This document shows, piece by piece, positions 10,487-17,822 of a stretch of DNA of 64,000 nt. The stretch spans positions 7,068,001 to 7,132,000 of the forward strand of contig NZ_CP108474.1 of assembly GCF_036226445.1 (NCBI RefSeq), in the 5' to 3' direction. This DNA comes from Streptomyces sp. NBC_01255 (lineage in GTDB: Bacteria; Actinomycetota; Actinomycetes; Streptomycetales; Streptomycetaceae). Under the pieces are notes generated by a model. That model saw only the letters and a program-made list of their open reading frames with translations. It made no database searches and had not been told where the DNA came from. A program made the translations under genes and the position numbers. Position 1 is the first letter of the stretch. Each line of letters starts with the position of its first letter.

Positions 10487-11455
10487 TCAGCTCTTCGCCC
10501 GCTGGGTGACCGCGATGCAGACGAGGACGCCCACGGCGGCGAGCGGGGCGGCGAGAGGCAGCGACTCGCCGAGCAGGAACACCGACCAGATCAGGGTGAG
10601 GAGCGGCTGCGAGAGCTGGAGCTGGCTGGCCTTGGGGATGCCGATCTCGGCCATGCCCCGGTACCAGACGTACAGGCCGAAGAAGGTGGAACCGGCGGCC
10701 ACCCACACCAGGCCGATGACGCCGTGGGCGGTGAGGTGGACCGGCTCGATCGACAGCGTGACCGCCGAGGCGACCGCCATCAGCGGCAGGCAGAAGACCA
10801 GGGCCCAGCCGATGACCTGCCAGCCCGGCATGAGCGACGCGAGCCGGCCGCCCTCCGTGTAGCCGGCGGCGCACACGAGCAGCGCCCCGAAGAGGTACAC
10901 GTCGCTCGTGGACACCGCGCCGCCGCTCTGCTGGAGCGTGAAGCCGAGCACCACGACGGCTCCGGCGACGGCGGCGCACCAGAAGGTACGGGACGGACGC
11001 CGGCCCGTCCGGATCGCGGCGAGCGTCGCCGTGGTGAGCGGCAGCAGGCCCACGACGACGGCGGCGTGCGAGGTGGTGGAGGTCTGCAGGGCCAGCGTCG
11101 TCAGGAGCGGGAAGCCGATGACGACACCACCGGCGACGACGGCGAGACCGGCCCAGTGGCGGCGCTCCGGCAGCGGCACCCGGCCGGCGAGGAGGAAGGC
11201 GCCCGCGATGAGTGCGGCGAGGGTGGAGCGCACGGCCACCAAGGACCAGGGCCCGAAGCTCTCCAGGCCCCACACGGTCGACGGGAAGGTCAGCGAGAAG
11301 GAGACCACGCCGAGGAGGGCGAGCAGGGTGCCGCGCGTCGGGGGAGCGGGCGTCTCAGCTCCGGAGGCCGGCCCTGCGGAGGTGGTCGGAGTGCTTCCCT
11401 CGGTGGCGGTGACCGCTATCGTCGCGGTGGCAGTAGCGCTATCCTGTGGTCTCAT
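10487..11455 (-). CDS. DMT-superfamily (EamA) transporter
   Basis: A 322-residue inner-membrane protein with about ten hydrophobic segments in two EamA repeats, for example LLALLGVVSFSLTFPSTVWG, AGLAVVAGGVVIGFPLLTTLAL and VIGLVWVAAGSTFFGLYVWYRG. This is the 10-TM drug/metabolite exporter fold. The first about 40 residues are a Thr/Ala/Pro-rich cytoplasmic lead. The chosen ATG (11453-11455 on the complement) lies inside the start of the divergent MocR gene, so no ribosome site is available and translation is probably leaderless. DMT exporters next to MocR regulators are a common pairing, suggesting regulation by that neighbour. Substrate unknown. Confidence 0.85.
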   Translation of the reverse strand: MRPQDSATATATIAVTATEGSTPTTSAGPASGAETPAPPTRGTLLALLGVVSFSLTFPSTVWGLESFGPWSLVAVRSTLAALIAGAFLLAGRVPLPERRHWAGLAVVAGGVVIGFPLLTTLALQTSTTSHAAVVVGLLPLTTATLAAIRTGRRPSRTFWCAAVAGAVVVLGFTLQQSGGAVSTSDVYLFGALLVCAAGYTEGGRLASLMPGWQVIGWALVFCLPLMAVASAVTLSIEPVHLTAHGVIGLVWVAAGSTFFGLYVWYRGMAEIGIPKASQLQLSQPLLTLIWSVFLLGESLPLAAPLAAVGVLVCIAVTQRAKS

Positions 11456-11460
11456 GCATG
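11440..11460. promoter_or_regulatory. Interlocked divergent start codons with leaderless promoter
   Basis: The 8-mer CATGCATG at 11453-11460 holds the ATG of the MocR gene (11454 on +) and the ATG of the transporter (11455 on -), which overlap by two bases. TATCCT at 11440-11445 ends 8 bases before the MocR ATG, fitting a leaderless promoter. Any regulator bound here would cover both start regions. Confidence 0.5.
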
Positions 11461-12887
11461 AGCGTAGCAGTGTCGCGGAACTGGCAGAATCCCTGAGAGC
11501 GGAGCTCAACCGCTACTCTCCAGGTGGAAAACTGCCGTCGAGTCGGGCACTCGTCGAGCGCTACCGCGTCTCCCCGGTCACCGTGACCCGGGCCCTCGCC
11601 CAGCTCGCCGCCGAAGGGCTCGTCGTCACCCGCCCCGGCGCCGGCGTCTTCCGCGCCGAGCCGCGTGCCACCCCGGTCGCCGGGGACACCTCCTGGCAAG
11701 AACTCGCGCTCAGCGCGGACACCGCCACCGAACTCGTCCCCCGGGCCGTCGACGCCTCCGGCGTCCTCGTCACTCTCTCCGTGCCGCCGCCGGGAGTGAT
11801 CGAGTTCAACGGCGGCTACCTCCACCACTCCCTCCAGCCCGAGCGGGCCCTCGCCGCCGCCCTCGCCCGCGCCGGCCGCCGCCCCGGCGCCTGGGGACGA
11901 CCGCCCACGGACGGCCTGCCCGAACTGCGCGAGTGGTTCGCCCGCGAGATCGGCGGCAGCGTCACCGCCGCCGAGGTGCTGATCACCGCGGGCGGCCAGT
12001 CCGCCATCAGCACCGCCCTGCGCGCCCTCGCCCCGCCCGGCACCCCCGTGCTCGTCGAATCGCCCACCTACCCGGGCATGCTCGCCGTCGCCCGCGCCGC
12101 CGGACTCCGGCCCGTCCCCGTACCGGGCGACGCCGACGGGGTCCGCCCCGAACTCCTCGAAGCCGCCTTCCGGGCCACCGGGGCCAGGGTCTTCGTCTGC
12201 CAGCCGCTCTTCCAGAACCCGACCGGCACCGCGCTCGCCCCGGAACGGCGCCGGGAGGTCGTCCGCATCGCCCGCGCCGCCGGAGCCTTCGTCGTCGAGG
12301 ACGACTTCGCCCGCCGTCTCGTCCACGAGGACGCGGGGCCGCTCCCCGCCACGCTCGCCGCCGAGGACCCCGACGGCGTCGTCGTCCACGTCTGCTCGCT
12401 CACCAAGCCGACTTCGCCCAGCCTCCGCGTCGGCGCCCTCGCCGCCCGCGGCCCCGTCCTGGAACGCCTGCGCGCCATCCAGGTCGTCGACAGCTTCTTC
12501 GTCCCCCGGCCCCTCCAGGAGGCCGCCCTCGAACTCGTCGGCGCCCCGGCCTGGCACCGACACCTCCGGGCCGTCTCCCAGGAGCTCAGGAGCCGCAGGG
12601 AGGCCATGACCGCGGCCGTCGCCCTCCACCTCCCCGAGTTCGCCCTGCCGCGCGTCCCCTCCGGCGGCTACCACCTCTGGATCCGACTCCCCGACACGCT
12701 GCCCGAGGCCTCGCTCCTCGCCACGGCCCTGCGCACCGGCGTCGCCGTCGCTCCGGGCCGCCCCTACTTCTGCGCCGAACCCCCCGCAGGCCACATCCGG
12801 CTGAGTTTCGCGGGTGTGGCGGGCCCCACCGAGATCGCGGAAGGAGTGCGCCGCCTGAGGACGGCCGTCGACGAACTCGCCGCCTGA
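11454..12887 (+). CDS. MocR-type PLP-dependent transcriptional regulator
   Basis: A 477-residue fusion of a GntR winged helix (about 1-75; GGKLPSSRALVERYRVSPVTVTRALAQLAAEG) and a fold-type I aminotransferase-like domain (about 110-475). The latter has the PLP-lysine region CSLTKPTSPSLRVGALAA and the nucleotide-fold segment FVCQPLFQNPTGTALAPERR. MocR proteins bind PLP and often a ligand amino acid and act as activators or repressors. Its position head-to-head with the DMT exporter suggests it controls that gene and itself. ATG 11454 leaves no room for a ribosome site. It is followed by a terminator. Confidence 0.9.
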   Translation: MHERSSVAELAESLRAELNRYSPGGKLPSSRALVERYRVSPVTVTRALAQLAAEGLVVTRPGAGVFRAEPRATPVAGDTSWQELALSADTATELVPRAVDASGVLVTLSVPPPGVIEFNGGYLHHSLQPERALAAALARAGRRPGAWGRPPTDGLPELREWFAREIGGSVTAAEVLITAGGQSAISTALRALAPPGTPVLVESPTYPGMLAVARAAGLRPVPVPGDADGVRPELLEAAFRATGARVFVCQPLFQNPTGTALAPERRREVVRIARAAGAFVVEDDFARRLVHEDAGPLPATLAAEDPDGVVVHVCSLTKPTSPSLRVGALAARGPVLERLRAIQVVDSFFVPRPLQEAALELVGAPAWHRHLRAVSQELRSRREAMTAAVALHLPEFALPRVPSGGYHLWIRLPDTLPEASLLATALRTGVAVAPGRPYFCAEPPAGHIRLSFAGVAGPTEIAEGVRRLRTAVDELAA

Positions 12888-12893
12888 GCGGCG

Positions 12894-12924
12894 GCCCGGT
12901 CCGGGCGAGGGGCCCGGACCGGGC
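12894..12924 (+). terminator. Intrinsic terminator after the MocR gene
   Basis: Perfect 12-bp stem GCCCGGTCCGGG / CCCGGACCGGGC with a 7-nt loop, beginning 6 bp after the stop. Confidence 0.8.
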
Positions 12925-12991
12925 GGCACGGCGATGCCCGGGCGTGGCAAATTCACCTGACAAGAGCCCGCGCCCCTGGGACCCTGCGGCC

Positions 12992-13453
12992 ATGAACTCC
13001 AGCACCACCCCCGCCCCCTCCGGCACCGCCGTCATGCACGGGGCGTACGAGATCTCAGCCGATCCCGCACGGATCGACGCGGCCCGCGTCCACCACTGGC
13101 TCTCCTCGGACGCCTACTGGGCCCTCGGCCGACCTCGGGAGAAGCAGGACGCGGCCATCGCGGGATCGCTCAACTTCGGCGCCTATCACGGCGAGACCGG
13201 CGCGATGGCCGCGTACGCGCGCATCGTCACCGACTACGCCACCTTCGCCTGGCTCTGCGACGTCTACGTCGACCCGGGGGCCCGCGGCACCGGCCTCGGC
13301 ACCGCGCTCGTCGCCGCCGTCCGCGACCACCTCGCGCCGCACGGACTGCGCCGCATCCTGCTCGCCACCGCCGACGCGCACGGTGTGTACGAGAAGGTCG
13401 GTTTCACGCCACTGCAGAATCCGGACAAGTGGATGGCTCTCGGGCAGCAGTGA
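12992..13453 (+). CDS. GNAT family N-acetyltransferase
   Basis: A 153-residue cytoplasmic acetyltransferase of the ArsN2/YjgM-like single-domain type. It opens with YEISADPARIDAARVHHWLSSDAYWA. The acetyl-CoA pyrophosphate loop is visible in VDPGARGTGLGTALVAAVRDH (motif A), followed by ILLATADAHGVYEKVGF (motif B) and the conserved terminal KWMAL. ATG 12992 is the only start that retains the family N-terminus; no clear ribosome site is seen. It is a single gene, acceptor substrate unknown. Confidence 0.85.
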   Translation: MNSSTTPAPSGTAVMHGAYEISADPARIDAARVHHWLSSDAYWALGRPREKQDAAIAGSLNFGAYHGETGAMAAYARIVTDYATFAWLCDVYVDPGARGTGLGTALVAAVRDHLAPHGLRRILLATADAHGVYEKVGFTPLQNPDKWMALGQQ

Positions 13454-13522
13454 CCCGGCGGCCCTCCGGTCCCGGGAAATGACCCCTTGACCTGGGCGCC
13501 CACCGGCCTCACGATCGCGGCC

Positions 13523-14098
13523 ATGGGTCTTCGGGTGACGCTCGTCGCGGCGGCACGCAGCTCCTCCCTGCTCGCCGAACGTTTCGACGACGACCGGCCG
13601 CTCGACGAGGCCGGCTGGTACGAGGTGCAGGTCGCCGCGCCCGCGCTCATCCCGCTCGGCGCGGCCGAACTGCGCTACTGCTCCCCGACCCCGCGCAGCC
13701 GCGCCACCGGCACCGCCCTCGGCTACGCCCCCCTCGCCCAGCCCGCGCTGCGCGAGTGCGACATGGGCCGCTGGCGCGGCCTCACCCTCGCCGAGGTCGC
13801 CGCCCTCGAACCGGCCGCCGTCGACGCCTGGCTCACCGACGCCCGCACCGCCCCGCACGGCGGGGAACCGCTCCTCGCCTTCATCACCCGCATAGGGAAC
13901 TGGCTCGACACCCGTCCCGCCGAGGACTGCTCCATCGTCGCCGTCGCCGAACCCTCTGTCGTCCGGGCCGCCCTCGTGTACGCCCTGAAGGCGCCGCCCT
14001 CCACGTACTGGAACGTCGACGTCCGCCCGCTCTCCACCGTCACGCTCACCGGCCGCCCCGGCCTCCGGCACCTCCATCTCGACGCCGCCCTGCGCTGA
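13523..14098 (+). CDS. Histidine-phosphatase-fold protein lacking the catalytic histidines
   Basis: A 191-residue protein with the layout of the phosphoglycerate-mutase/histidine phosphatase superfamily. The usual RHG signature after the first strand is replaced (LRVTLVAAARSSSLLAERF). The conserved arginine strand survives (CSPTPRSRATGTAL), as does CDMGRWRGLTLAEV. The second catalytic His near the C-terminus is replaced by Glu in SIVAVAEPSVVRAAL. It is therefore probably not an ordinary phosphatase and may be a binding or scaffold protein. Similar degenerate members sit next to CbtAB cobalt transporters in some actinomycetes, but no such genes lie here. ATG 13523 starts the first strand; an upstream TTG at 13487 is less likely. 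Confidence 0.75.
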   Translation: MGLRVTLVAAARSSSLLAERFDDDRPLDEAGWYEVQVAAPALIPLGAAELRYCSPTPRSRATGTALGYAPLAQPALRECDMGRWRGLTLAEVAALEPAAVDAWLTDARTAPHGGEPLLAFITRIGNWLDTRPAEDCSIVAVAEPSVVRAALVYALKAPPSTYWNVDVRPLSTVTLTGRPGLRHLHLDAALR

Positions 14099-14336
14099 AC
14101 GACGGGCCGTGTGCCCTCGTAGCGGACGGGGGTACGGACACGCCGACGGTACGGAGCGCGGTCCAGCACAATCAGGCGACGGCCGGCCTCCTCACCGGCC
14201 CTGCCGCCGGCCCGCCTTTCCCGGGGCCCCGGACGCCCGAAGCCTCTTCGCCGCGCTCCGGCAGGGGCGCACCGCCGCCACCGGCGAGCAGGCGGAGGGG
14301 GAGCGGAAGGCCGCGACCGGCTAGCCTGAGAGCACG

Positions 14337-15518
14337 ATGAACCGTTTGACCACGTCATGGGGCGCCTTCACGCTGACCCGCCACCCCGAGGACCCGCGCG
14401 ATCCGCTGCGGGCCTGGGACGCGTCCGACGAGTACCTCCTGGGCCACCTGGCCGAGAGCGGTACCGACCTGTCCGGCTCCGTCGCCGTGCTCGGCGACCG
14501 CTGGGGAGCCCTCGTCACCGCACTCCAGGCCGCCGGGGCCGGCGAGCTCGTCCAGATCTCCGACTCCTACCTCGGCCGGCAGGCCACGCGGGCCAACCTC
14601 GCGCGCGCCGGGGCCGCTCCGGACGCCGTCCGGCTGCTGACCACGCAGGACCCGCCACCCGAGCGGATCGACGTCCTCCTCGTCCGCGTCCCCAAGAGCC
14701 TCGCGCTCCTGGAGGACCAGCTGCACCGGCTCGCCCCCGCCGTGCACGAGGACACCGTGATCGTCGGCACCGGCATGGTCAAGGACATCCACACCTCCAC
14801 ACTCCGCCTCTTCGAGCGGATCCTGGGGACCACCCGCACCTCGCTCGCGGTGAAGAAGGCCCGGCTGATCCACACCACGCGCGAGCCCGGCATCGCCCCG
14901 CGCCCGAACCCCTGGCCGCACCGGTACGCCCTCCCGGCGGACACCCCCGCGCCCGGCCTCCCCGGCCTGACCGTCACCAACCACGCCGGGGTCTTCTGCG
15001 CCGACCGCCTCGACATCGGCACCCGCTTCCTGCTCGCGAACCTGCCCGGTGACCTCGGCCGGGCCCGGGTCGCCGACCTCGGCTGCGGCAACGGCGTGGT
15101 GGGTCTCGCCATCGCCCTCCACGAACCCGACGCGGAACTGGTCTTCACCGACGAGTCGTACCAGGCGGTCGCCTCGGCCGAGGAGAACTTCCGCACCCAC
15201 GTGGGCGAAGGACGCAAGGCCGAGTTCATCGTCGGCGACGGGCTCTCGGACCTGCCCGCCGGCTCGGTCGACCTCGTCCTCAACAACCCGCCGTTCCACA
15301 GCCACCAGGCCACCACCGACCGCACGGCCCGCCGCATGTTCACGGAAGCACGGCGCGCACTGCGGCCGGGCGGCGAACTGTGGGTCGTCGGCAACCGCCA
15401 CCTCGGCTACCACGTGACCCTCCGCCGCATCTTCGGGAACAGCGAGCTCGTCGCGAGCGACCCGAAGTTCGTGGTCATCCGGGCCGTACGTCAGCCCGAT
15501 CGCGAGGACACCGCCTGA
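14337..15518 (+). CDS. RlmG/RsmC-like rRNA (guanine-N2) methyltransferase
   Basis: A 393-residue SAM-dependent methyltransferase with the two-domain RsmC/RlmG architecture. An N-terminal pseudo-methyltransferase domain (about 1-190) recognises RNA. The catalytic domain (about 200-385) has motif I VADLGCGNGVVGLAIA, the acidic motif II VFTDESYQAV, and the catalytic NPPF in LVLNNPPFHSHQATTD, typical of N2-guanine or amino-group methylation. The likely substrate is a 23S or 16S rRNA guanine. TAGCCT at 14322-14327 is a -10 candidate just ahead of the ATG, giving a leader of only a few bases. It is convergent with the VOC gene. Confidence 0.87.
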   Translation: MNRLTTSWGAFTLTRHPEDPRDPLRAWDASDEYLLGHLAESGTDLSGSVAVLGDRWGALVTALQAAGAGELVQISDSYLGRQATRANLARAGAAPDAVRLLTTQDPPPERIDVLLVRVPKSLALLEDQLHRLAPAVHEDTVIVGTGMVKDIHTSTLRLFERILGTTRTSLAVKKARLIHTTREPGIAPRPNPWPHRYALPADTPAPGLPGLTVTNHAGVFCADRLDIGTRFLLANLPGDLGRARVADLGCGNGVVGLAIALHEPDAELVFTDESYQAVASAEENFRTHVGEGRKAEFIVGDGLSDLPAGSVDLVLNNPPFHSHQATTDRTARRMFTEARRALRPGGELWVVGNRHLGYHVTLRRIFGNSELVASDPKFVVIRAVRQPDREDTA

Positions 15519-15533
15519 GGCATCGGCCTCAGG
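15514..15533. terminator. Small bidirectional hairpin between convergent genes
   Basis: CCTGAGGC / GCCTCAGG with a 4-nt ATCG loop spans the 16-bp gap and the stop region of the methyltransferase gene, and reaches the edge of the VOC gene at 15535. Confidence 0.5.
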
Positions 15534-15534
15534 T

Positions 15535-15936
15535 TCAGCCCCAGGAACGGGAGCACAGGACGAGCTGGTAGCCGTCGGGGTCGGCGACGGTGACGCCGTA
15601 CTCGTCCCAGTACGGGTTGTGCGCGGGTATCCGCGTACCGCCCGCCGCGATCAGCCGCTCGACCTGCTCCTCCTCGACGGGCGCGCCGAGGTAGACGACG
15701 AACAGGTCCTCGACGGTGGGGGTGGGCTCCACCGGGTGCTCGGGGTCGCGCGTCAGCTCGAAGTGCCAGCCTCCGCCGGCCGGGCCGACCATGAGGAGGT
15801 CGTGCTTGCCGGGCTCCCGCGTGGGGGTCCGCCACTGCACGACGAGGCCGAGCCCGTCGACGTAGAACCGCTCGGCGGCGGCGAGGTCCCGCGAGGGACG
15901 GGCGATCCGTACGTGGGTCTGCGCATCGATGATCAT
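15535..15936 (-). CDS. VOC family protein (glyoxalase/bleomycin-resistance fold)
   Basis: A 133-residue single-chain vicinal-oxygen-chelate protein. It opens with HVRIARPSRDLAAAERFYVDGLGL and closes with GVTVADPDGYQLVLCSRSWG, the two beta-alpha-beta-beta-beta modules of the fold. The metal-ligand candidates are the initial His, WHFEL in the middle and the Gln in the last strand (GYQLVL instead of the more usual Glu). VOC proteins include isomerases, dioxygenases and resistance proteins that sequester drugs; which applies here cannot be told. Confidence 0.8.
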   Translation of the reverse strand: MIIDAQTHVRIARPSRDLAAAERFYVDGLGLVVQWRTPTREPGKHDLLMVGPAGGGWHFELTRDPEHPVEPTPTVEDLFVVYLGAPVEEEQVERLIAAGGTRIPAHNPYWDEYGVTVADPDGYQLVLCSRSWG

Positions 15937-16002
15937 GCCCTCCAGGTTACGAGGGCACGGGGCACCGGGCCCTCAGGGGTCTCCCCCTCGTGCCCCGGAT
16001 TC

Positions 16003-16033
16003 GACCCTGACCCGCGGGTCGGGGTTCAGGGTC
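16003..16033 (-). terminator. Terminator after the ABC-F gene
   Basis: GACCCTGA / TCAGGGTC 8-bp stem, with further G-C pairing inside, 26 bp beyond the ABC-F stop in its direction of transcription. Confidence 0.55.
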
Positions 16034-16058
16034 CCGGCGCCCCGATCATCCCTCCCCG

Positions 16059-17657
16059 TCACGCCAGGGTGACGAGCTCCCGGTACTCCTCGCTCCACAG
16101 GTCCTCGTCCGCGTCCGGGAGCAGCAGGACCCGCTCCGGGCGCAGCGCGTCGATGGCGCCCTCGTCGTGCGTGACCATCACGATCGCGCCCGGGTAGGTG
16201 CCCACGGCCGTCAGGACCTCGTCGCGGGAGGCGGGGTCCAGATTGTTCGTGGGCTCGTCGAGGAGCAGCACGTTGGCGCCGGAGTGGACGAGGGCGGCCA
16301 GCGCCAGCCTGGTCTTCTCGCCGCCGGACAGCACTCCGGCCGGCTTGTCGGCGTCGTCGCCCCGGAACAGGAAGGCGCCCAGCACCGCCCGTACCTCACC
16401 GTCCGTCAGGTGCGGTGCGGCCGCCGCGAGGTTCTCCCGGACCGTGCGGTCCCGGTCCAGCGTGTCGTGCTCCTGGGCGAAGTACCCGAGGCGCAGGCCG
16501 TGGCCGCGTACGACCCGTCCCGCGTCGGGCGTCTCCGCCCCGGCGAGGAGCCGCAGCAGCGTCGTCTTCCCGGCTCCGTTGAGCCCGAGGACGACCAGCC
16601 GGCTGCCCCGGTCCACCGCCAGGTCCACCCCGCCGAGGACGGGGCGTTCCCCGTAGGCCTTGGTTAGCGAGACCGCACCCAGCGGCGTACGACCGCAGGG
16701 CGCGGGCTCGGGCAGCCGGATGCGGGCGACCCGCTCGGCCCGGCGCGCGGGGTCGAGCCCGGCGAGCATCCGGTCGGCCCGGCGCGCCATGCTGCGGGCC
16801 GTCGTCGCCGTCGCCACCCGGGACTTCATGCGGTCCGCCTGCGCGTGCAGCGTGGCCGCCTTCCGCTCGGCGTTGGCGCGCTCGCGCACCCGGCGCCGCT
16901 CGTCGGCGTCCCGCTGCGCGAGGTAGACCTGCCAGCCGGTGTTGTGGACGTCGAGCGCGGCGCGCCCCGGATCGAGGTGGAAGACCCGGTTGACGGTGTC
17001 GGTGAGGAGCCGGACGTCGTGGCTGATCAGCACCAGGCCGCCCCGGTGGGCGGTCAGGAAGCCGCGCAGCCAGCCGATCGAGTCGGCGTCCAGGTGGTTG
17101 GTCGGCTCGTCGAGGAGCAGGGTGTCCTCCGGGCCGTGACCGGCGAAGAGGATCCGGGCCAGCTCGACCCGGCGCTTCTGCCCGCCGGACAGCCGGCCGA
17201 CGGGCCGGTCCATCACCTCGGCGGGCAGGCCCAGCCCGGCGGCGACCCGGGCCGCCTCCGCCTCGGCCGCGTACCCGCCGCCCGTCTCGAACGCGGCCTC
17301 CGCCCGGTCGTACGCGGCGAGCGCCCGCGCGTCGGGCGCCTCGCCGAGCCGGCGGGCCGCCTCCGCGAGCCGCCGGACGGCCAGGTCGAGACCGCGCGCG
17401 GAGAGGATCCGGTCGGTGACGGACACGGTCGGGTCGGCGGCCCGCGAGTCCTGCGCGAGATGGCCGACGGAGCCGGTACGGGTGACGGTGCCGGCAGCCG
17501 GGGCACGCAGCCCGGCCAGGGTGTCGAGCAGGGTGGTCTTGCCGGCGCCGTTGCGGCCGACGAGGCCGATCCGGTCGCCGGGGGCGATGTGGAAGGAGAC
17601 GCCGGACAGCAGGAGCCGGGCGCCGACGCGCACGTCGGCACCACGAAAGGTGATCAT
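16059..17657 (-). CDS. ABC-F family ATPase (ribosome-associated; possible antibiotic protection)
   Basis: A 532-residue cytoplasmic protein with two fused ABC ATPase domains and no membrane domain. First domain: Walker A GLVGRNGAGKTTLL, signature LSGGQKRRVELARIL, Walker B LLLDEPTNHLDADS. Second domain: VLGLNGAGKTTLL, LSGGEKTRLALAAL, LLLDEPTNNLDP. The linker between them is charged and helical (VRERANAERKAATLHAQADRMKSRVA), the segment that in ABC-F proteins enters the ribosomal tRNA E-site. Members either regulate translation or displace bound antibiotics. The start ATG follows the mini-ORF and hairpin described separately, an arrangement typical of drug-inducible resistance genes, so a protective role is my inference. 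Confidence 0.92.
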   Translation of the reverse strand: MITFRGADVRVGARLLLSGVSFHIAPGDRIGLVGRNGAGKTTLLDTLAGLRAPAAGTVTRTGSVGHLAQDSRAADPTVSVTDRILSARGLDLAVRRLAEAARRLGEAPDARALAAYDRAEAAFETGGGYAAEAEAARVAAGLGLPAEVMDRPVGRLSGGQKRRVELARILFAGHGPEDTLLLDEPTNHLDADSIGWLRGFLTAHRGGLVLISHDVRLLTDTVNRVFHLDPGRAALDVHNTGWQVYLAQRDADERRRVRERANAERKAATLHAQADRMKSRVATATTARSMARRADRMLAGLDPARRAERVARIRLPEPAPCGRTPLGAVSLTKAYGERPVLGGVDLAVDRGSRLVVLGLNGAGKTTLLRLLAGAETPDAGRVVRGHGLRLGYFAQEHDTLDRDRTVRENLAAAAPHLTDGEVRAVLGAFLFRGDDADKPAGVLSGGEKTRLALAALVHSGANVLLLDEPTNNLDPASRDEVLTAVGTYPGAIVMVTHDEGAIDALRPERVLLLPDADEDLWSEEYRELVTLA

Positions 17658-17675
17658 GGGATAACGCTCCGAAAC

Positions 17676-17717
17676 AGCTGAGGGACACACGGGTGGCGTG
17701 GGCGTGGGTCCGCAGCT
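17676..17717 (-). promoter_or_regulatory. Putative attenuator hairpin in the ABC-F leader
   Basis: On the minus strand AGCTG and CAGCT (ends at 17717 and 17676) bracket GGAC/GTCC and CAC/GTG pairs, giving an interrupted stem of about 12 bp. It begins inside the stop codon of the upstream mini-ORF and ends 18 bases before the ABC-F start. A ribosome stalled on the mini-ORF would cover its left arm. Confidence 0.5.
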
Positions 17718-17739
17718 AGGAGATTCGGGGCGTGGACAT
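17716..17739 (-). CDS. Leaderless 7-residue upstream ORF (MSTPRIS) before ABC-F
   Basis: ATG TCC ACG CCC CGA ATC TCC TAG, read on the minus strand. It begins 7 bases after a TAGCCT -10 element (17747-17752), so the transcript would start at or next to its ATG. It ends 58 bases before the ABC-F gene and runs into the attenuator hairpin. Short leader ORFs of this kind act as antibiotic sensors ahead of ABC-F and Erm genes. No translation evidence is available from sequence alone. Confidence 0.5.
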   Translation of the reverse strand: MSTPRIS

Positions 17740-17746
17740 GACGCCG

Positions 17747-17752
17747 AGGCTA
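17747..17752 (-). promoter_or_regulatory. -10 element of the ABC-F leader transcript
   Basis: TAGCCT on the minus strand (AGGCTA on plus), 7 bases ahead of the mini-ORF ATG. A recognisable -35 is missing at 16-18 bp spacing. Confidence 0.5.
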
Positions 17753-17822
17753 ACGGAGTGGGCACCCCGACGCACCGGAATTCCGCCCCGCCGCGGGCCC
17801 GCCCCCTTGCCGTCCCGCCCGC

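Noticed and set aside
14109..14324. A 71-residue ORF before the rRNA methyltransferase
   Set aside because: The first half has poor codon usage (CAA, TCA) and no ribosome site. Only the tail looks protein-like; not enough to call a gene.
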